Shown: positions 1-10,221 of the stretch, piece by piece
Layout of the letters: every line of letters starts with the position of its first letter
Numbering within the stretch: the stretch's first letter is position 1
Origin: Candidatus Pantoea haifensis
Lineage (GTDB): Bacteria; Pseudomonadota; Gammaproteobacteria; Enterobacterales; Enterobacteriaceae
Length of the DNA: 64,000 nucleotides
Direction of reading: 5' to 3'
Assembly (NCBI GenBank): GCA_018842655.1
Contig: JAGTWN010000004.1
Span: 3,676,754-3,740,753 of the forward strand
Translations under genes and position numbers: made by a program
The notes under the pieces: model-generated
Told to the model about the DNA's origin: nothing
Database searches by the model: none
Seen by the model: only the letters and a program-made list of their open reading frames with translations

Positions 1-497
1 CGCATATTAATAAATCCTTCTACCTGTTTGTCTTCTTTTACCTGGGCGACTATGTGGTAAGAAAGCAGATTGATTTAACGGAATATGTCAAAAAAGGATC
101 GGTGCTTGGTTTTTCTCTTGCGAGTTTTATTTTGCTTTCGTGCCTTAATCTCTTTGTCTTGCACGCCACGCCAGAGGCATTACTTTCACCTTTAGCATTA
201 TTATCGGTTCCGCTGTTTGTCTGGATTGCCCTTCATTTAAATTCCAGGGTGGTCTATTACATTGGGACACATTCAATCGTATTTTATTTGTCCCACTATC
301 TGGCGATTCAGTTTTTCAGCAAACTGGTGAAGTTTGAAAGTCATTTATTGTGGGTTAACGATATAAAATTTATTCTGGCTTTTCTTGCCGCTCTGGCGCT
401 GCCATGGACTCTTTGTCTGCTGCGTAAACGAGGCTGGCTGAATTTCTTATTCACGTTGAAAAAGCCATCAACGTCACTGCAAACCAAGCCAGTGTAA
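1..497 (+). CDS. Acyltransferase-3 family membrane protein, C-terminal part (cut by window start)
   Basis: The frame is open from base 3 and runs in from outside the window, so this is the C-terminal part of a longer gene. About 165 residues remain. They are strongly hydrophobic, with several membrane-spanning segments separated by short charged loops, and contain a YYIGTHSIVFYLSHY stretch typical of the last helices of acyltransferase-3 (OafA/NodX-like) integral membrane proteins, which transfer acyl groups to sugars or other exported substrates. The catalytic N-terminal histidine region is not in view, so substrate cannot be guessed. The gene converges on panD across a strong hairpin. The family call is moderate; a specific function is not supported. 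Confidence 0.6.
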   Translation, partial: HINKSFYLFVFFYLGDYVVRKQIDLTEYVKKGSVLGFSLASFILLSCLNLFVLHATPEALLSPLALLSVPLFVWIALHLNSRVVYYIGTHSIVFYLSHYLAIQFFSKLVKFESHLLWVNDIKFILAFLAALALPWTLCLLRKRGWLNFLFTLKKPSTSLQTKPV

Positions 498-530
498 AGG
501 AAAGTGCATCCTGGAAACAGGATGCACGTT
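498..530 (-). terminator. Terminator between the acyltransferase gene and panD
   Basis: A perfect 10-bp inverted repeat (504-513 with 518-527) closes on a four-base loop. Read on the minus strand it is followed by TTTCCTTT, so it should end the panB-panC-panD transcript. It may also act weakly for the convergent gene on the plus strand. Confidence 0.75.
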
Positions 531-542
531 AACGGCAAGGGA

Positions 543-923
543 TTATGCCATCTGCACCGGCAGGGCTTTCGCCAGGCGCTTCATCTGATTATCACCCTCA
601 AAATAGGCGACTTTAGGCTGCCACTGTCGTGCCTCGGCATCCTCTACCTGTACGTAAGAGCAGATGATCAAAATATCACCCTCACAGGCACAACGCGCTG
701 CCGCGCCATTAACTGAAATAATTTTCGAGCCGCGTTCTGCCGCAATGGCATAGGTCGAAAAACGCTGTCCGTTAGTGACGTTGTAGATATCAATGGCTTC
801 ATATTGCAGAATGCCAGACGCATCGAGAAAGTCCTGATCAATCGCGCAGGAACCTTCATAATTCAGATCTGCCTGTGTCACTTTGACGCGATGCAACTTA
901 CCTTGTAAAACGGTACGAATCAT
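543..923 (-). CDS. panD: Aspartate 1-decarboxylase
   Basis: PanD converts L-aspartate to beta-alanine for pantothenate and CoA synthesis. The 126-residue product is the usual length. The self-cleavage site Gly24-Ser25, which makes the pyruvoyl cofactor, is present in YEGSCAID, together with the active-site residues Lys9, Arg54 and Tyr58. I chose the ATG at 923 because it gives the family N-terminus MIRT and has an AAGAAGG ribosome site about ten bases upstream; an in-frame TTG at 929 is too close to that site. It lies 51 bp downstream of panC, last in a panB-panC-panD unit. The frame is intact. Confidence 0.97.
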   Translation of the reverse strand: MIRTVLQGKLHRVKVTQADLNYEGSCAIDQDFLDASGILQYEAIDIYNVTNGQRFSTYAIAAERGSKIISVNGAAARCACEGDILIICSYVQVEDAEARQWQPKVAYFEGDNQMKRLAKALPVQMA

Positions 924-974
924 AGCCAAAAAACCTTCTTATGCAGCGAAAATATGATCTCAGCCAGGGCAGGA

Positions 975-1828
975 TTACTGGGTGAGATCGACCTGTTGAT
1001 TATCAATTAAACGAGCATTACCCAGCCAGGCCGCCATTAATATCACGGCGCGCTGGCTATCGACCGTCAAAGGTTGCAGCGTATCAGCATCACAAATGGC
1101 CAGACCATCCGGACGTAACCCCTGCTCCAGCAGCGATTGATTAGCATCTTCGATAATGTCATCAATGTGACGTTCACCGTTTGCCAGGCGGGTTGCCATC
1201 TCATTCATCACCTGGCTTAACGCCGGTGCCAGTTTGCGCTCATCAGCCGTCAGATAGCCGTTGCGCGAGCTAAGTGCCAGACCATCTTTGGCGCGCACGG
1301 TGGGCACGCCGATAATCTCAATATCAAAGCCCATGTCCGCGACCATCTTGCGAATGATCGCCAACTGCTGAAAATCTTTTTCGCCAAAGCAGGCGATATC
1401 TGGCTGCACCAGATTAAACAGTTTACTGACGATGGTGGCAACACCCCGAAAATGGCCAGGGCGGCTGGCACCTTCCAGCAGGGATGACAGCACCGGCACC
1501 TCAACGAAAGTCTGGTTTTTCAACCCGTGCGGGTAAACTTCCGCCGGAGAGGGGCGAAAACCACATCGACACGGTGACGATTTAGCTTTTCGCAATCTTC
1601 CTGCAGCGTGCGTGGATAGCGTGCCAGATCGTCGGCACGATCAAACTGCATTGGATTAACAAAAATCGACACGATAACAATGTCACCGCGTTCACGCGCT
1701 TCATCAACCAGAGTCAAATGCCCTTCGTGTAGATTGCCCATCGTCGGGACCAGCGCAATACGTTTACCTTCCTGACGCCAGCGTCGAACTTCACGGCGCA
1801 GCATGGGCAGTGTTTCAATGATCAGCAC
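975..1828 (-). CDS. panC: Pantothenate synthetase (frameshifted in the given sequence)
   Basis: PanC joins pantoate and beta-alanine using ATP in the cytoplasm. The N-terminal part holds the HIGH-type motif [10 protein letters not shown]; the C-terminal part holds [10 protein letters not shown] and the nucleotide loop [12 protein letters not shown]. The two parts lie in different frames. The break is at a run of four G on the plus strand (1551-1554); one more base restores the expected [12 protein letters not shown] junction and a 284-residue protein (E. coli 283). The GTG at 1828 is preferred over the ATG at 1834, because AGGAG sits about seven bases upstream of it and the product then begins like E. 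coli PanC. It follows panB by 15 bp. Confidence 0.93.
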
Positions 1829-1843
1829 GGTCATTCTCCTGAA

Positions 1844-2637
1844 TTACTGGAAACTGTGTTCGGCAGCCGGATAGCGACCGGCTTCCACTTCGGCGATATA
1901 GTGGCGAATCGCCGCGCGAATATCACCCGTTTCAGCAAGGAAGTTTTTAGCAAATTTAGGGATGTGACCGCCGGTAATGCCGAATGCGTCATGCATGACT
2001 AAAATCTGACCATCCGTTACGTTGCCCGCGCCAATACCAATGACAGGAATGGTTAACGCTTCAGTAATACGCTGTGCCAGCGACACGGGAACGCACTCCA
2101 GCACTATTAACTGCGCGCCAGCTTCTTCCAGGGCCAGGGCATCGGCCAGCAACTGTTCCGCGTCCGCTTCATCACGGCCCTGTACTTTGTAGCCGCCGAA
2201 AATATTAACTGACTGTGGTGTTAAACCGAGGTGGCCGCACACCGGAACGGCACGCTGCGCGAGCATGCGAACGGTATCCGCCAGCCAGGCACCCCTTCAA
2301 TTTTGACCATATTGGCACCGGCACGCATGAGCTGTGCGGCGTTATTAAAGGTTTGATCTGGCGTGGCGTAACTCATGAAGGGCAGGTCAGCAAGCAGCAG
2401 CGATTGCGGCGCACCGCGGCGCACGGCGGCAGTATGATAAGCGATATCACTGACTGTTACCGGCAGGGTGGAATCGTGGCCTTGTACTGTCATGCCAAGT
2501 GAGTCGCCAACCAGCAGCACCTGAATGCCTTCATCCGCAAACAGACGTGCAAAGCTGAAGTCGTAAGCGGTCAGGGTAGCGAATTTTTTGCCGTTCGCTT
2601 TCCACTGGCGTAAATGGGAAATCGTGGTGGGTTTCAT
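1844..2637 (-). CDS. panB: 3-methyl-2-oxobutanoate hydroxymethyltransferase (frameshifted)
   Basis: PanB makes ketopantoate from alpha-ketoisovalerate and methylenetetrahydrofolate, the first committed step to pantothenate. The N-terminal frame shows LLVGDSLGM and HDSTLPVTV with the metal-binding aspartate; the C-terminal frame shows [19 protein letters not shown] and GIGAG. The frames meet at a run of four C on the plus strand (2292-2295). Adding one base gives the expected [21 protein letters not shown] junction and exactly 264 residues, as in E. coli. It is the first gene of the pan unit on this strand, 76 bp from folK. Confidence 0.94.
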
Positions 2638-2713
2638 AACGCTCTCAATTCAGGGATTTCTGATGGGCGCAGTTTACTGGATAGCGTTGAGGAGCGGAAT
2701 GAAAGAAGTGCTA

Positions 2714-3207
2714 TTATGCCGATCGGGTGTGCCAGCGGCGAATCGTGCTGCTGTCCAGCGTGTCCAGAATCGTTTTAAGCAGGCGACCATCCGGTAAACA
2801 TGCGTCAGGCGCAATCTCACACAGCGGCAGCAGCATAAACGCGCGATTAAGCATATCGTAATGCGGCACAATAAGCCGTTCGGTATTGATGACTGCATCA
2901 CCAAACAGCATGAGATCAATATCGAGCGTACGAGGCCCCCAGCGTTCCGCTTTGCGCACGCGCCCATGTTCCAGCTCAATACGCTGCGTGTGGTCAAGCA
3001 GGCTCTCCGGCGAAAGCGCCGTCTCCAGCGCCACGGCGGCATTGAGATAATCGGGCTGATCCGCCGGGCCGTAAGGGGCGTGCGATAAAAAGTGGATGTT
3101 GCAATACGCTGAGTGTCAGGCAGGGCATCCAGCGCCGCCAATGCTGCATCAACCTGATGCAGCGGATCGGCGAGATTACTGCCTAAAGCCAGATAAACGC
3201 GCGTCAT
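2714..3207 (-). CDS. folK: 6-hydroxymethyl-7,8-dihydropterin pyrophosphokinase (frameshifted)
   Basis: HPPK transfers pyrophosphate from ATP to hydroxymethyl-dihydropterin in folate synthesis. The start [12 protein letters not shown] is the family N-terminus, and the HPPK signature [15 protein letters not shown] with its two metal-binding aspartates follows in the second frame. The shift lies at a run of four G on the plus strand (3075-3078). Adding one base yields [19 protein letters not shown] and about 164 residues (E. coli 159). The ATG at 3207 overlaps the pcnB stop as ATGA, so the two are probably translationally coupled. Confidence 0.93.
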
Positions 3208-4619
3208 GATGCGTTTTGATTGTCGCGACGCGGGGCAGAAGAGCGGCGGCGTGGACGACGCGATCTGTGGCGCGGAGAGGATCGTCGCCAAGGGTGTTGA
3301 GCATCGTTTTCTGCTGGGGCGGCGCAGCCACCGAATTCACCCCACCATTTGCTCAGGCGCAGCAGTTCGGGATTATTTTCAACGTCGGCACGCAGCGCCA
3401 GCAAATCATACGCTGCACGGAATTTTGGATGTTCCATCAGCTTCCAGGCACGTTTACCGTGACGGCGCGACATACGAAGCTGCAACAGCCAGATGTCACG
3501 GATCAACGAGGTGATGCGTTTCGGAATCGCCAGGGCGCGACAGGCTTCATCCAGCGTATCGTTCATTGCCATCGCAAAAGCTTCAAAATAGGTCAGGCCA
3601 CTTTCCTGAGCGATTCGCTCTGCTGCTTCCAGTTGTGGATACCAGAACATGGCGGCGAACAGAAAGGCCGGATTGACGCGCATGTCATTCTGAATGCGGT
3701 TATCGGTATTCTTCAGCACCTGCGCCAGCATGCGCTCCATCATACTGTCGGCATTTTCAGTGAAATTGCGGGCAAGCGTTGGAAACAGTGGCTGGAACAG
3801 TTGATATTCGCACAGTTTCAGGTAGGTGCTGTAACCGTAGCCGGCCTGTAGCAGCTTGAGTGATTCCTCAAACAGGCGCGCCGGTGGAATATCACGTAAC
3901 AGCGACGCCAGACGCGGAATCGGCTCGGCGGTTTCCGGTGCAATACGCATATTCAGCTTGGCGGCAAAACGCGCTACGCGCAGCATGCGTACCGGATCTT
4001 CGCGGTAGCGTGTTTCCGGATCGCCAATCAGGCGAATGATGCCTTCTTGCAGATCGCGTAATCCCCCTACGTAATCGCGCACGCTGAAATCAGCCACGCT
4101 GTAGTAGAGGCTGTTAATGGTGAGATCGCGACGCTGCGCATCATCTTCAATGGTGCCGAAGATGTTATCACGCAGCAGCATACCGCTCTGGGCGCGCTGC
4201 GAATTGTTACGGTCGTCGTTGTTCTCTTCAACCTGGTGATGACCACGGAAGGTTGCCACTTCGATCACTTCCGGACCGAACATCACATGGGCCAGGCGGA
4301 AGCGACGGCCCACCAGACGGCAGTTGCGGAACAGCTTGCGCATTTGCTCTGGCGTCGCGTTGGTGGTCACGTCGAAGTCCTTCGGCTTTTGCCCCAGCAG
4401 CAAATCGCGCACGCCTCCGCCCACCAGATAGGCTTCATAACCGGCTTTATTCAGGCGATAGAGCACTTTGAGGGCATTTTCGCTAATGTCTTTGCGTGAG
4501 ATGATGTGGCTTTCACGAGGAATGATGGTCATAAGACTCTCTGGTTCAACCTCTGCTGGTGCCTCCTCGTCATCACGCTTAAGGACTTTCCTGCAAAAAT
4601 TAGCTACTCGGGTAAAAAT
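3204..4619 (-). CDS. pcnB: Poly(A) polymerase I
   Basis: PcnB adds poly(A) tails to RNA 3' ends, promoting decay and controlling ColE1-type copy number. The nucleotidyltransferase core has [10 protein letters not shown] and the metal-binding DFDVTT, followed by the tRNA-CCA-like RNA-binding region and a basic Arg-rich tail. I place the start at an ATT codon (4617-4619), which gives [13 protein letters not shown] as in E. coli, where an AUU start has been reported, and has GAGGTG just upstream. An in-frame ATG at 4640 would add MSLSRCP and is the alternative. The tail between about 3280 and 3332 reads out of the family frame and then returns, suggesting compensating base losses. Confidence 0.93.
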   Translation of the reverse strand: MFTRVANFCRKVLKRDDEEAPAEVEPESLMTIIPRESHIISRKDISENALKVLYRLNKAGYEAYLVGGGVRDLLLGQKPKDFDVTTNATPEQMRKLFRNCRLVGRRFRLAHVMFGPEVIEVATFRGHHQVEENNDDRNNSQRAQSGMLLRDNIFGTIEDDAQRRDLTINSLYYSVADFSVRDYVGGLRDLQEGIIRLIGDPETRYREDPVRMLRVARFAAKLNMRIAPETAEPIPRLASLLRDIPPARLFEESLKLLQAGYGYSTYLKLCEYQLFQPLFPTLARNFTENADSMMERMLAQVLKNTDNRIQNDMRVNPAFLFAAMFWYPQLEAAERIAQESGLTYFEAFAMAMNDTLDEACRALAIPKRITSLIRDIWLLQLRMSRRHGKRAWKLMEHPKFRAAYDLLALRADVENNPELLRLSKWWGEFGGCAAPAENDAQHPWRRSSPRHRSRRPRRRSSAPRRDNQNAS

Positions 4620-4629
4620 GGGACACCTC
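4617..4629 (-). promoter_or_regulatory. pcnB: Ribosome site and AUU start of pcnB
   Basis: On the minus strand GAGGTG (4624-4629) lies four bases before ATT (4617-4619), at the exact position where the E. coli gene starts with AUU. An AUU start is poor and checked by IF3, which would keep poly(A) polymerase low. An upstream in-frame ATG (4638-4640) has no obvious ribosome site of its own. Confidence 0.65.
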
Positions 4630-4659
4630 GACAGTGACATAAAAAGGGTGTTGGTAAAA

Positions 4660-5588
4660 TCAGCGGCTAATCATAGCCTGTTGAGAACCATTTGAGAATG
4701 CCGATGTCCAGGCATCCTGTTGCAGGGCGTCGTCCTGGGGGATCAAAGCGATATTCCACTGTGACACCGCGTGAGACAGCAGTTTCTCCTGCGTTTCGTC
4801 TTGCCAGTTTTCATCAACTGGCTGCCCCAGAAAGCGTAAGGCCTGCACCAGCAGTGGTCGCGCATCGCCTTCTGGCAATGCGGGGGCATGATTTTGCTTC
4901 GATAATTTGTTGCCGTCGCGATTGAGCGCCAGCGGCAAATGCAGATAATCGGGTATTGACCAACCGAACTGCTGATAAAGAGCAATTTGCCGCACTGTTG
5001 GTTCAATCAAATCTGCACCGCGCACAATTTCGGTTACGCCCTGGAAGTGGTCATCGACCACCACGGCAAGATTGTAAGCGAACAAACCATCGCGGCGATG
5101 AATAATGAAGTCTTCCTGCGCCAGGCGTGCATCTGCCTGTAACGTGCCGCGTAAGCGATCGGTAAATGCACAGACCGGATGATGCTGGCGCAAGCGCAGT
5201 GCGGCATTTTCCGGCCCGCGTCCCAAATCACGACAGTGGCCATCATAAAATCCACCGATCTGCTGGATGCGACTGCGCGTGCAGGTACAAAAATAACTCT
5301 GGCGATGCTGCTGCAACCAGGCGAGCGAGGCGCGATAAGCCTCATGACGTTGCGACTGCCACACAACCTCACCATCCCAGTGCAATCCATAGTGCTCCAG
5401 CTGCTGTAAAATACGTGTGGCGGCACCGGGCACTTCACGCGGCGGGTCAATATCTTCGATGCGTACCAGCCAGCGGCCATTTTGCGCGCGTGCGCTCAGG
5501 TAACTGCCGAGAGCCGCAATCAGCGAGCCGAAATGGAGTTCACCAGAGGGAGAAGGGCGAAGCGCCCAATGCAGGATGAGGTAGACAT
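4660..5588 (-). CDS. gluQ: Glutamyl-Q tRNA(Asp) synthetase (frameshifted)
   Basis: GluQ attaches glutamate to queuosine in the anticodon of tRNA(Asp). It resembles the catalytic half of GluRS without an anticodon-binding domain. The HIGH-like motif SGELHFGSL, the zinc-binding CTCTRSR...YDGHC and the KLSKQ loop are all present. The N-terminal 12 residues (ATG at 5588) are in another frame. The shift is at three G on the plus strand (5555-5557); a fourth restores [15 protein letters not shown] and a 309-residue protein (E. coli 308). It follows dksA, as in E. coli. The exact start is less certain because the ribosome site is weak. Confidence 0.92.
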
Positions 5589-5605
5589 AAGCATTAAACG
5601 TTACC

Positions 5606-5640
5606 GCGCGACGGAAAAAACCGCTGTTTTCCCGTCGCGT
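5606..5640 (-). other. Long hairpin between dksA and gluQ
   Basis: CGCGACGG pairs with CCGTCGCG and the stem is extended by A:T pairs, forming one long hairpin in the 73-bp dksA-gluQ gap. There is no T-run directly after it on the minus strand, so it may be a partial terminator, a processing site or a 3'-end stabiliser setting less gluQ than dksA. Confidence 0.5.
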
Positions 5641-5661
5641 GGCAACAGAGTGGCCGCGGCA

Positions 5662-6117
5662 TTAGCCCGCCATTTGTTTCTCGCGGATTTCTGCTAACGT
5701 CTTACAATCGATGCACAGATCGGCTGTCGGACGCGCTTCGAGACGGCGAATGCCGATCTCAACGCCGCAGGAATCACAATAGCCAAAGTCGTCATCTTCA
5801 ACTTTCTTCAGCGTCTTCTCGATCTTTTTAATCAGCTTACGTTCGCGATCGCGGTTACGCAGTTCCAGGCTGAACTCCTCTTCCTGCGCGGCACGGTCGA
5901 CCGGGTCAGGGAAGTTAGCAGCTTCATCCTGCATGTGCGATACGGTACGATCGACTTCGTCCCGCAGTTGATTACGCCAGGCTTCCAGAATCTTACGAAA
6001 ATGGTCTAACTGAGCGTCGTTCATATACTCTTCGCCCGGCTTCTCCTGATAAGGCTCCACCCCGGCGATGGCGAGAATACTCAGGGACGATGTTTTACGG
6101 TTTTGCCCTTCTTGCAT
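5662..6117 (-). CDS. dksA: RNA polymerase-binding transcription factor DksA
   Basis: DksA binds the RNA polymerase secondary channel and, with ppGpp, represses rRNA promoters and activates amino-acid promoters. The 151 residues are almost identical to E. coli DksA. The coiled-coil tip region [12 protein letters not shown] carries the key acidic residues, and the four-cysteine zinc site is intact (CDSCG and CIDC near residues 114-138). The ATG at 6117 gives the standard start MQEGQNRK; a longer in-frame start at 6138 adds seven residues without family support. The frame is intact. Confidence 0.98.
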   Translation of the reverse strand: MQEGQNRKTSSLSILAIAGVEPYQEKPGEEYMNDAQLDHFRKILEAWRNQLRDEVDRTVSHMQDEAANFPDPVDRAAQEEEFSLELRNRDRERKLIKKIEKTLKKVEDDDFGYCDSCGVEIGIRRLEARPTADLCIDCKTLAEIREKQMAG

Positions 6118-6363
6118 GTTGTTTCTCCTGGATAACACGCACTATACCCTTCAACTTCCAGACGCAGGGACGTTGCCGTTTGCCTGCTTCCTGACATCTC
6201 TCGGGTACATCGATCCCCCAACGGGGAAAAAACAGGCCGCTATAAATAACAGAAGCAGTCAAGGTTGGCAATTATTCGTGATCGCACCTTGACAAGCCTG
6301 TGAGGAACAGCGTATTTGGCATCTTCCTCAGAACAGTCTTAGCACAAAAAATTGCTAAAGATA
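6118..6363. other. Intergenic region upstream of dksA
   Basis: This 246-bp gap lies between sfsA and dksA on the minus strand and should hold the dksA promoter. I see an inverted repeat GTCAAGGT/ACCTTGAC (about 6259-6294) around an A/T-rich core, and a weaker CTTAGCA/TGCTAAG hairpin near 6340-6355 that could end sfsA transcripts. I could not assign a convincing -10/-35 pair. No ORF with coding character is present. Confidence 0.45.
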
Positions 6364-7068
6364 TTACAAGTTTACTGTAACGGGGTTTTTAAGAAACATT
6401 CCGGTTACAGATAAGCTCGCCTGATAAGCCAAAACCTCTACGCCATCCCGCTGCGCCTGGACCAGTTGTTCTGCGTAAGCCACGTCGATATGACGTGCCG
6501 GGGAGACGTCCTCAATCCCCGAGTGCAGAACTGCAAACAACAAGACGGCTCGATGACCTTCTGCCGCGACTGCACGCAGTTCACGGAGATGTTTCTGCCC
6601 TCGAATCGTCACCGCATCCGGAAAGTAGCCTTTTCCCTGATGTAAAAGGGTCACGGATTTCACCTCAATATAGCAGTTGCGTTTGTCCTTCGCTTTGATC
6701 AGGAAGTCGATTCGGCTATTTTCGCTGCCGTACTTCACTTCAGCCTGGCAATCATCATAGCCAGACAATTCCGTAATGCGCTGCTGGTCAAGTGCTTCAC
6801 GCACCAGTTGGTTCGCGCGCAGGGTGTTAACGCAGATCCAGTGCCCTTGTTGAGTCTCGGTTATTTCCCAACTGTGCGGATATTTGCGCGTCAGGCTATC
6901 CGAGGTGGAATACCACACCGTATCACCCGGTGTTGCACAGCCGGTCATTGCGCCGGTATTGGCACAATGAAGCGTCAGGGTCTCGCCTTCCGGGGTGATC
7001 ACATCGGCAAGAAAACGTTTGTAGCGGGTAATTAAACGCGCAGGTTTAAGCGGGGGAGAAAAGTGCAT
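6364..7068 (-). CDS. sfsA: DNA/RNA nuclease SfsA (sugar fermentation stimulation protein A)
   Basis: SfsA was found as a gene that stimulates maltose metabolism when overexpressed; its family has a PD-(D/E)XK-like nuclease fold. From the ATG at 7068 the product [19 protein letters not shown] is 234 residues, the same as E. coli. The possible nuclease core is visible in SRIDFLIKA followed by CYIEVKSV. The long upstream extension of the open frame is antisense to thpR and is ignored. It overlaps nothing and lies 11 bp after thpR. The frame is intact. Its cellular role remains poorly defined. Confidence 0.95.
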   Translation of the reverse strand: MHFSPPLKPARLITRYKRFLADVITPEGETLTLHCANTGAMTGCATPGDTVWYSTSDSLTRKYPHSWEITETQQGHWICVNTLRANQLVREALDQQRITELSGYDDCQAEVKYGSENSRIDFLIKAKDKRNCYIEVKSVTLLHQGKGYFPDAVTIRGQKHLRELRAVAAEGHRAVLLFAVLHSGIEDVSPARHIDVAYAEQLVQAQRDGVEVLAYQASLSVTGMFLKNPVTVNL

Positions 7069-7079
7069 ACCTATCCTGA

Positions 7080-7606
7080 TCAGGGCTGCAAAGGCCAACT
7101 GGCCAGCGCACGATAGCGCGTGCGGCCTTTGGTGAATGCTGAAGCGTAAAGCGAAAACTGTGTAACACGAAAGCGCCAGTGAAAGGTGCGCGGTGGTAAA
7201 GCCACCGGATGAGATGCATGGCGCAGCAAAGTGATATGCGGATGAAAGGGCTGTGCGTTTTGGGCGCAACCGTGCCGTGCCGCCTGCGCACGCAGCAGGC
7301 TGGCAAGCTGCAACAGGCCACGGGGAGGACGCTGACAGCCGAGCCAAACCACCCGGGGCGGGGCCAGTGTCCGGCATCGTCTAAATCCAAATCAAAGCCA
7401 GGCTGGACAATGCGTGAAGCCAGCGTCTGTAAATGCTGTGACGTTTCGGCAGACACCTCGCCCAGAAACGCCAGCGTTAAGTGCAGGTTCGCCGCAACCA
7501 CCGGGCGTCCAGCCTCTTCAGCAAAATGTTCCGCTCGCCAGCGTACCAGTTGTTGTTGCAGCTCATCGGGCAAGCTAATGGCAAAGAATAAGCGTTGTGT
7601 TGCCAT
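7080..7606 (-). CDS. thpR: RNA 2',3'-cyclic phosphodiesterase (frameshifted)
   Basis: ThpR (formerly LigT) is a 2H phosphoesterase acting on 2',3'-cyclic phosphate or 2'-5' linked RNA ends. Both catalytic HxTL motifs are visible: [10 protein letters not shown] in the N-terminal frame and [10 protein letters not shown] in the second. The frames meet at four G on the plus strand (7355-7358); one added base restores [18 protein letters not shown] and gives 175 residues (E. coli 176). Start [10 protein letters not shown] at 7606 has GGAG about seven bases upstream. It is divergent from hrpB. Confidence 0.93.
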
Positions 7607-7680
7607 GGCGGTCTCCGGCAATCCTCACAGATGAATGCTACAATGCGCGCCATCTTAGCACAGGCAGAAGTGGAGTTTAT

Positions 7681-10123
7681 GTGAGTGATTTACCCGTCAG
7701 CGCAGTGCTGCCTGATCTTCTGGCGGCGCTGGAAAGCGCGTCGCAAATCCTGCTGGCCGCACCCACCGGCGCAGGTAAATCGACCTGGCTGCCGCTACAG
7801 TTGTTGCATCATGCGGCGCTGCCGGGTCGCATTATCATGCTGGAACCGCGACGGCTGGCGGCGCGCAATGTCGCGCAGCGTTTAGCAGAACAGCTCGGTC
7901 AGCAGCCGGGCGAGACCGTTGGCTACCGCATGCGCGGCGAAACGTGCGTGGGACAAGAGACCCGGCTTGTCGTCGTCACCGAAGGCATTCTCACTCGCAT
8001 GTTGCAGCAGGACCCGATGCTGGATGGCATCTCTCTGGTGATTCTCGATGAGTTTCACGAGCGCAGTTTACAGGCGGATTTAGCACTGTCGCTGTTACTT
8101 GATGTGCAGCAAGGGCTGCGTGAAGATCTTAAAATCATGTTGATGTCGGCAACGCTTGATAATGACCGACTCATAGCATTACTGCCGGATGCGCCGCTGA
8201 TCGTTTCTGAAGGCCGCAGCTTTCCGGTTGAGCGCCGTTACGCTTCACTTAATGCTAACTATCGATTCGATGAAGCGGTTGCGCGTGAAGTGGCACAACT
8301 GCTGCGCGAGGAAAGCGGTTCGTTGCTGCTGTTTTTACCGGGCGTAGCGGAGATTGAGCGGGTAAAGCGTGAACTGGAATCCCGCGTGACTGATGATATC
8401 GATCTTTGCCCTTTATATGGTGCGTTACCGCTGGCGTCACAGCGTCGCGCGATTCTTCCTGCGCCTGACGGGCGTCGCAAGGTGGTGCTTGCCACTAACA
8501 TCGCTGAAACCAGCCTGACCATCGAAGGCATCCGGCTGGTGGTTGACAGTGCGCTGGAGCGCAGTGCGCAGTTCGATGCCCGTAGCGGCGTGACACGCCT
8601 GCAAACGCAGCGCATCAGCCAGGCATCAATGACGCAGCGCGCCGGGCGTGCCGGGCGTTTAATGCCGGGTATTTGCTTGCATCTTATTGCACAGGAACAA
8701 GCGTTGCGCGCAACAGTGCAGGGCGAAGCGGAGATTCTGCATACAGATTTGTCATCGCTGTGGCTTGAACTGCTGCAATGGGGCTGCACCCAGCCGGAAC
8801 AGTTAACCTGGCTCGATCTCCCGCCAGCAAAACACCTGCGCGCTGCACAGCAGCAGTTAACCCGTCTCGGCGCGCTTGATGAAAACGGTTTGCTTAATGC
8901 TCAGGGCCGCCGCATGGCGCAGCTGGGCAGCGATCCACGCTTAAGCGCCATGCTTTACGCCGCCGGAGAGGATGCGGATGCTGTAGCCAGCGCGGCGCTG
9001 CTGGTGGCGATCCTTGAAGAGCCACCGCGCAATGGCAGTGCCGATTTGCGTGATGCGCTGCACCGACCACAGCCTCACTGGCAGCGGCGGGCGCAGCAGT
9101 GGCAAAAACGACTGAATGTCAGCGGTGGGCGCGTCGATGACGATCGTTTCGCGGCCTTGCTGGCTACAGGCTTTGGCGATCGGTTAGCGCGCCGTCGCGA
9201 TCACAGCGGGCGTTATCAATTAGCCAATGGCCTGGGCGCGAAGCTGGATGAGCAGGATGCACTGACGCGCCATGAATGGCTGATTGCCCCGACGCTGTTA
9301 CAAGGTAGCGCCGCACCTGATGCCCGTATATTGCTGGCGCTACCGGTTGATATCGGCGCGTTATGCCAGCGGCAACCGTCGCTGATTGAGCAGCGCACCG
9401 ATGTTGAATGGGATGACGAGAAGGGCACCTTACGTGCGTTTAAGCGCGAGCAGATTGGTGCGCTGGTGCTCAAAACCCAGCCGCTGGCACGTCCAGAGCC
9501 TGATGTACTCCACCCGGCAATGCTGCGCTGGATTGGCGAAAAGGGATTATCGGTCCTGGGCTGGACAGAAGAGGCTGAGCAACTGCGTGTGCGTCTACAA
9601 TGCGCAGCACAATGGCTGCCGGAAGAAAACTGGCCAGCCGTGGATGACGTTGCGCTGCTGGAGACGCTGGATCGCTGGCTGCTGCCTCAAATGGGGGCGG
9701 TGCGTGATCTGAAAAGTTTGCAGTCAGTGAACCTCGTTAGCGCGCTATTACATTTGCTCACATGGTCACAACGCCAGCGGCTGGATAGTGTACTGCCAAC
9801 TCATTACACTGTGCCAACCGGCAGTCGGCTTGCCATTCGTTATCATCTGGATAAACCTCCGACACTGGCGGTGCGGATTCAGGAAATGTTTGGTGAAGCG
9901 ACCAATCCCGCGGTTGCAGAAGGGCGAATACCGCTGGTTTTAGAGCTGTTATCACCGGCGCAGCGCCCCTTCAGATTACGCGCGATCTCGCGGCGTTCTG
10001 GCGCGGTGCGTATCCGGAGGTACAGAAAGAGATGAAAGGGCGCTATCCCAAACATCCCTGGCCTGATGATCCGACAACGGCTTTGCCGACAAGGCGCACA
10101 AAAAATATTCCCCGCAGGGTTGA
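7681..10123 (+). CDS. hrpB: ATP-dependent helicase HrpB (frameshifted near the end)
   Basis: HrpB is a DEAH/DExH-box helicase of unclear substrate. Walker A PTGAGKST is at residues 28-35 from the GTG at 7681; motif II is DEFH, motif III SAT, and motif [13 protein letters not shown] is chosen because GGAG lies five bases before it. The C-terminal frame breaks at four C (9966-9969); one added C restores [17 protein letters not shown] and the tail. A second probable loss in six A (10100-10105) would end the protein as TRRTKKYSPQG at 10123, close to the E. coli C-terminus; without it the frame runs to 10184. Length is then about 814 residues. Confidence 0.92.
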
Positions 10124-10221
10124 GGTCACTGGATCGAATTCAGAGGGTTCTGCCATGCGGGATGCGATAAAGCAGTTAGAGTAACGGCGCAGCCGTAAGC
10201 TATGCCTGGAGAATGAAACCA

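Noticed and set aside
10144-10184. Extra coding segment after the HrpB family end
   Set aside because: It is only open because of a probable lost A in 10100-10105; no family similarity.
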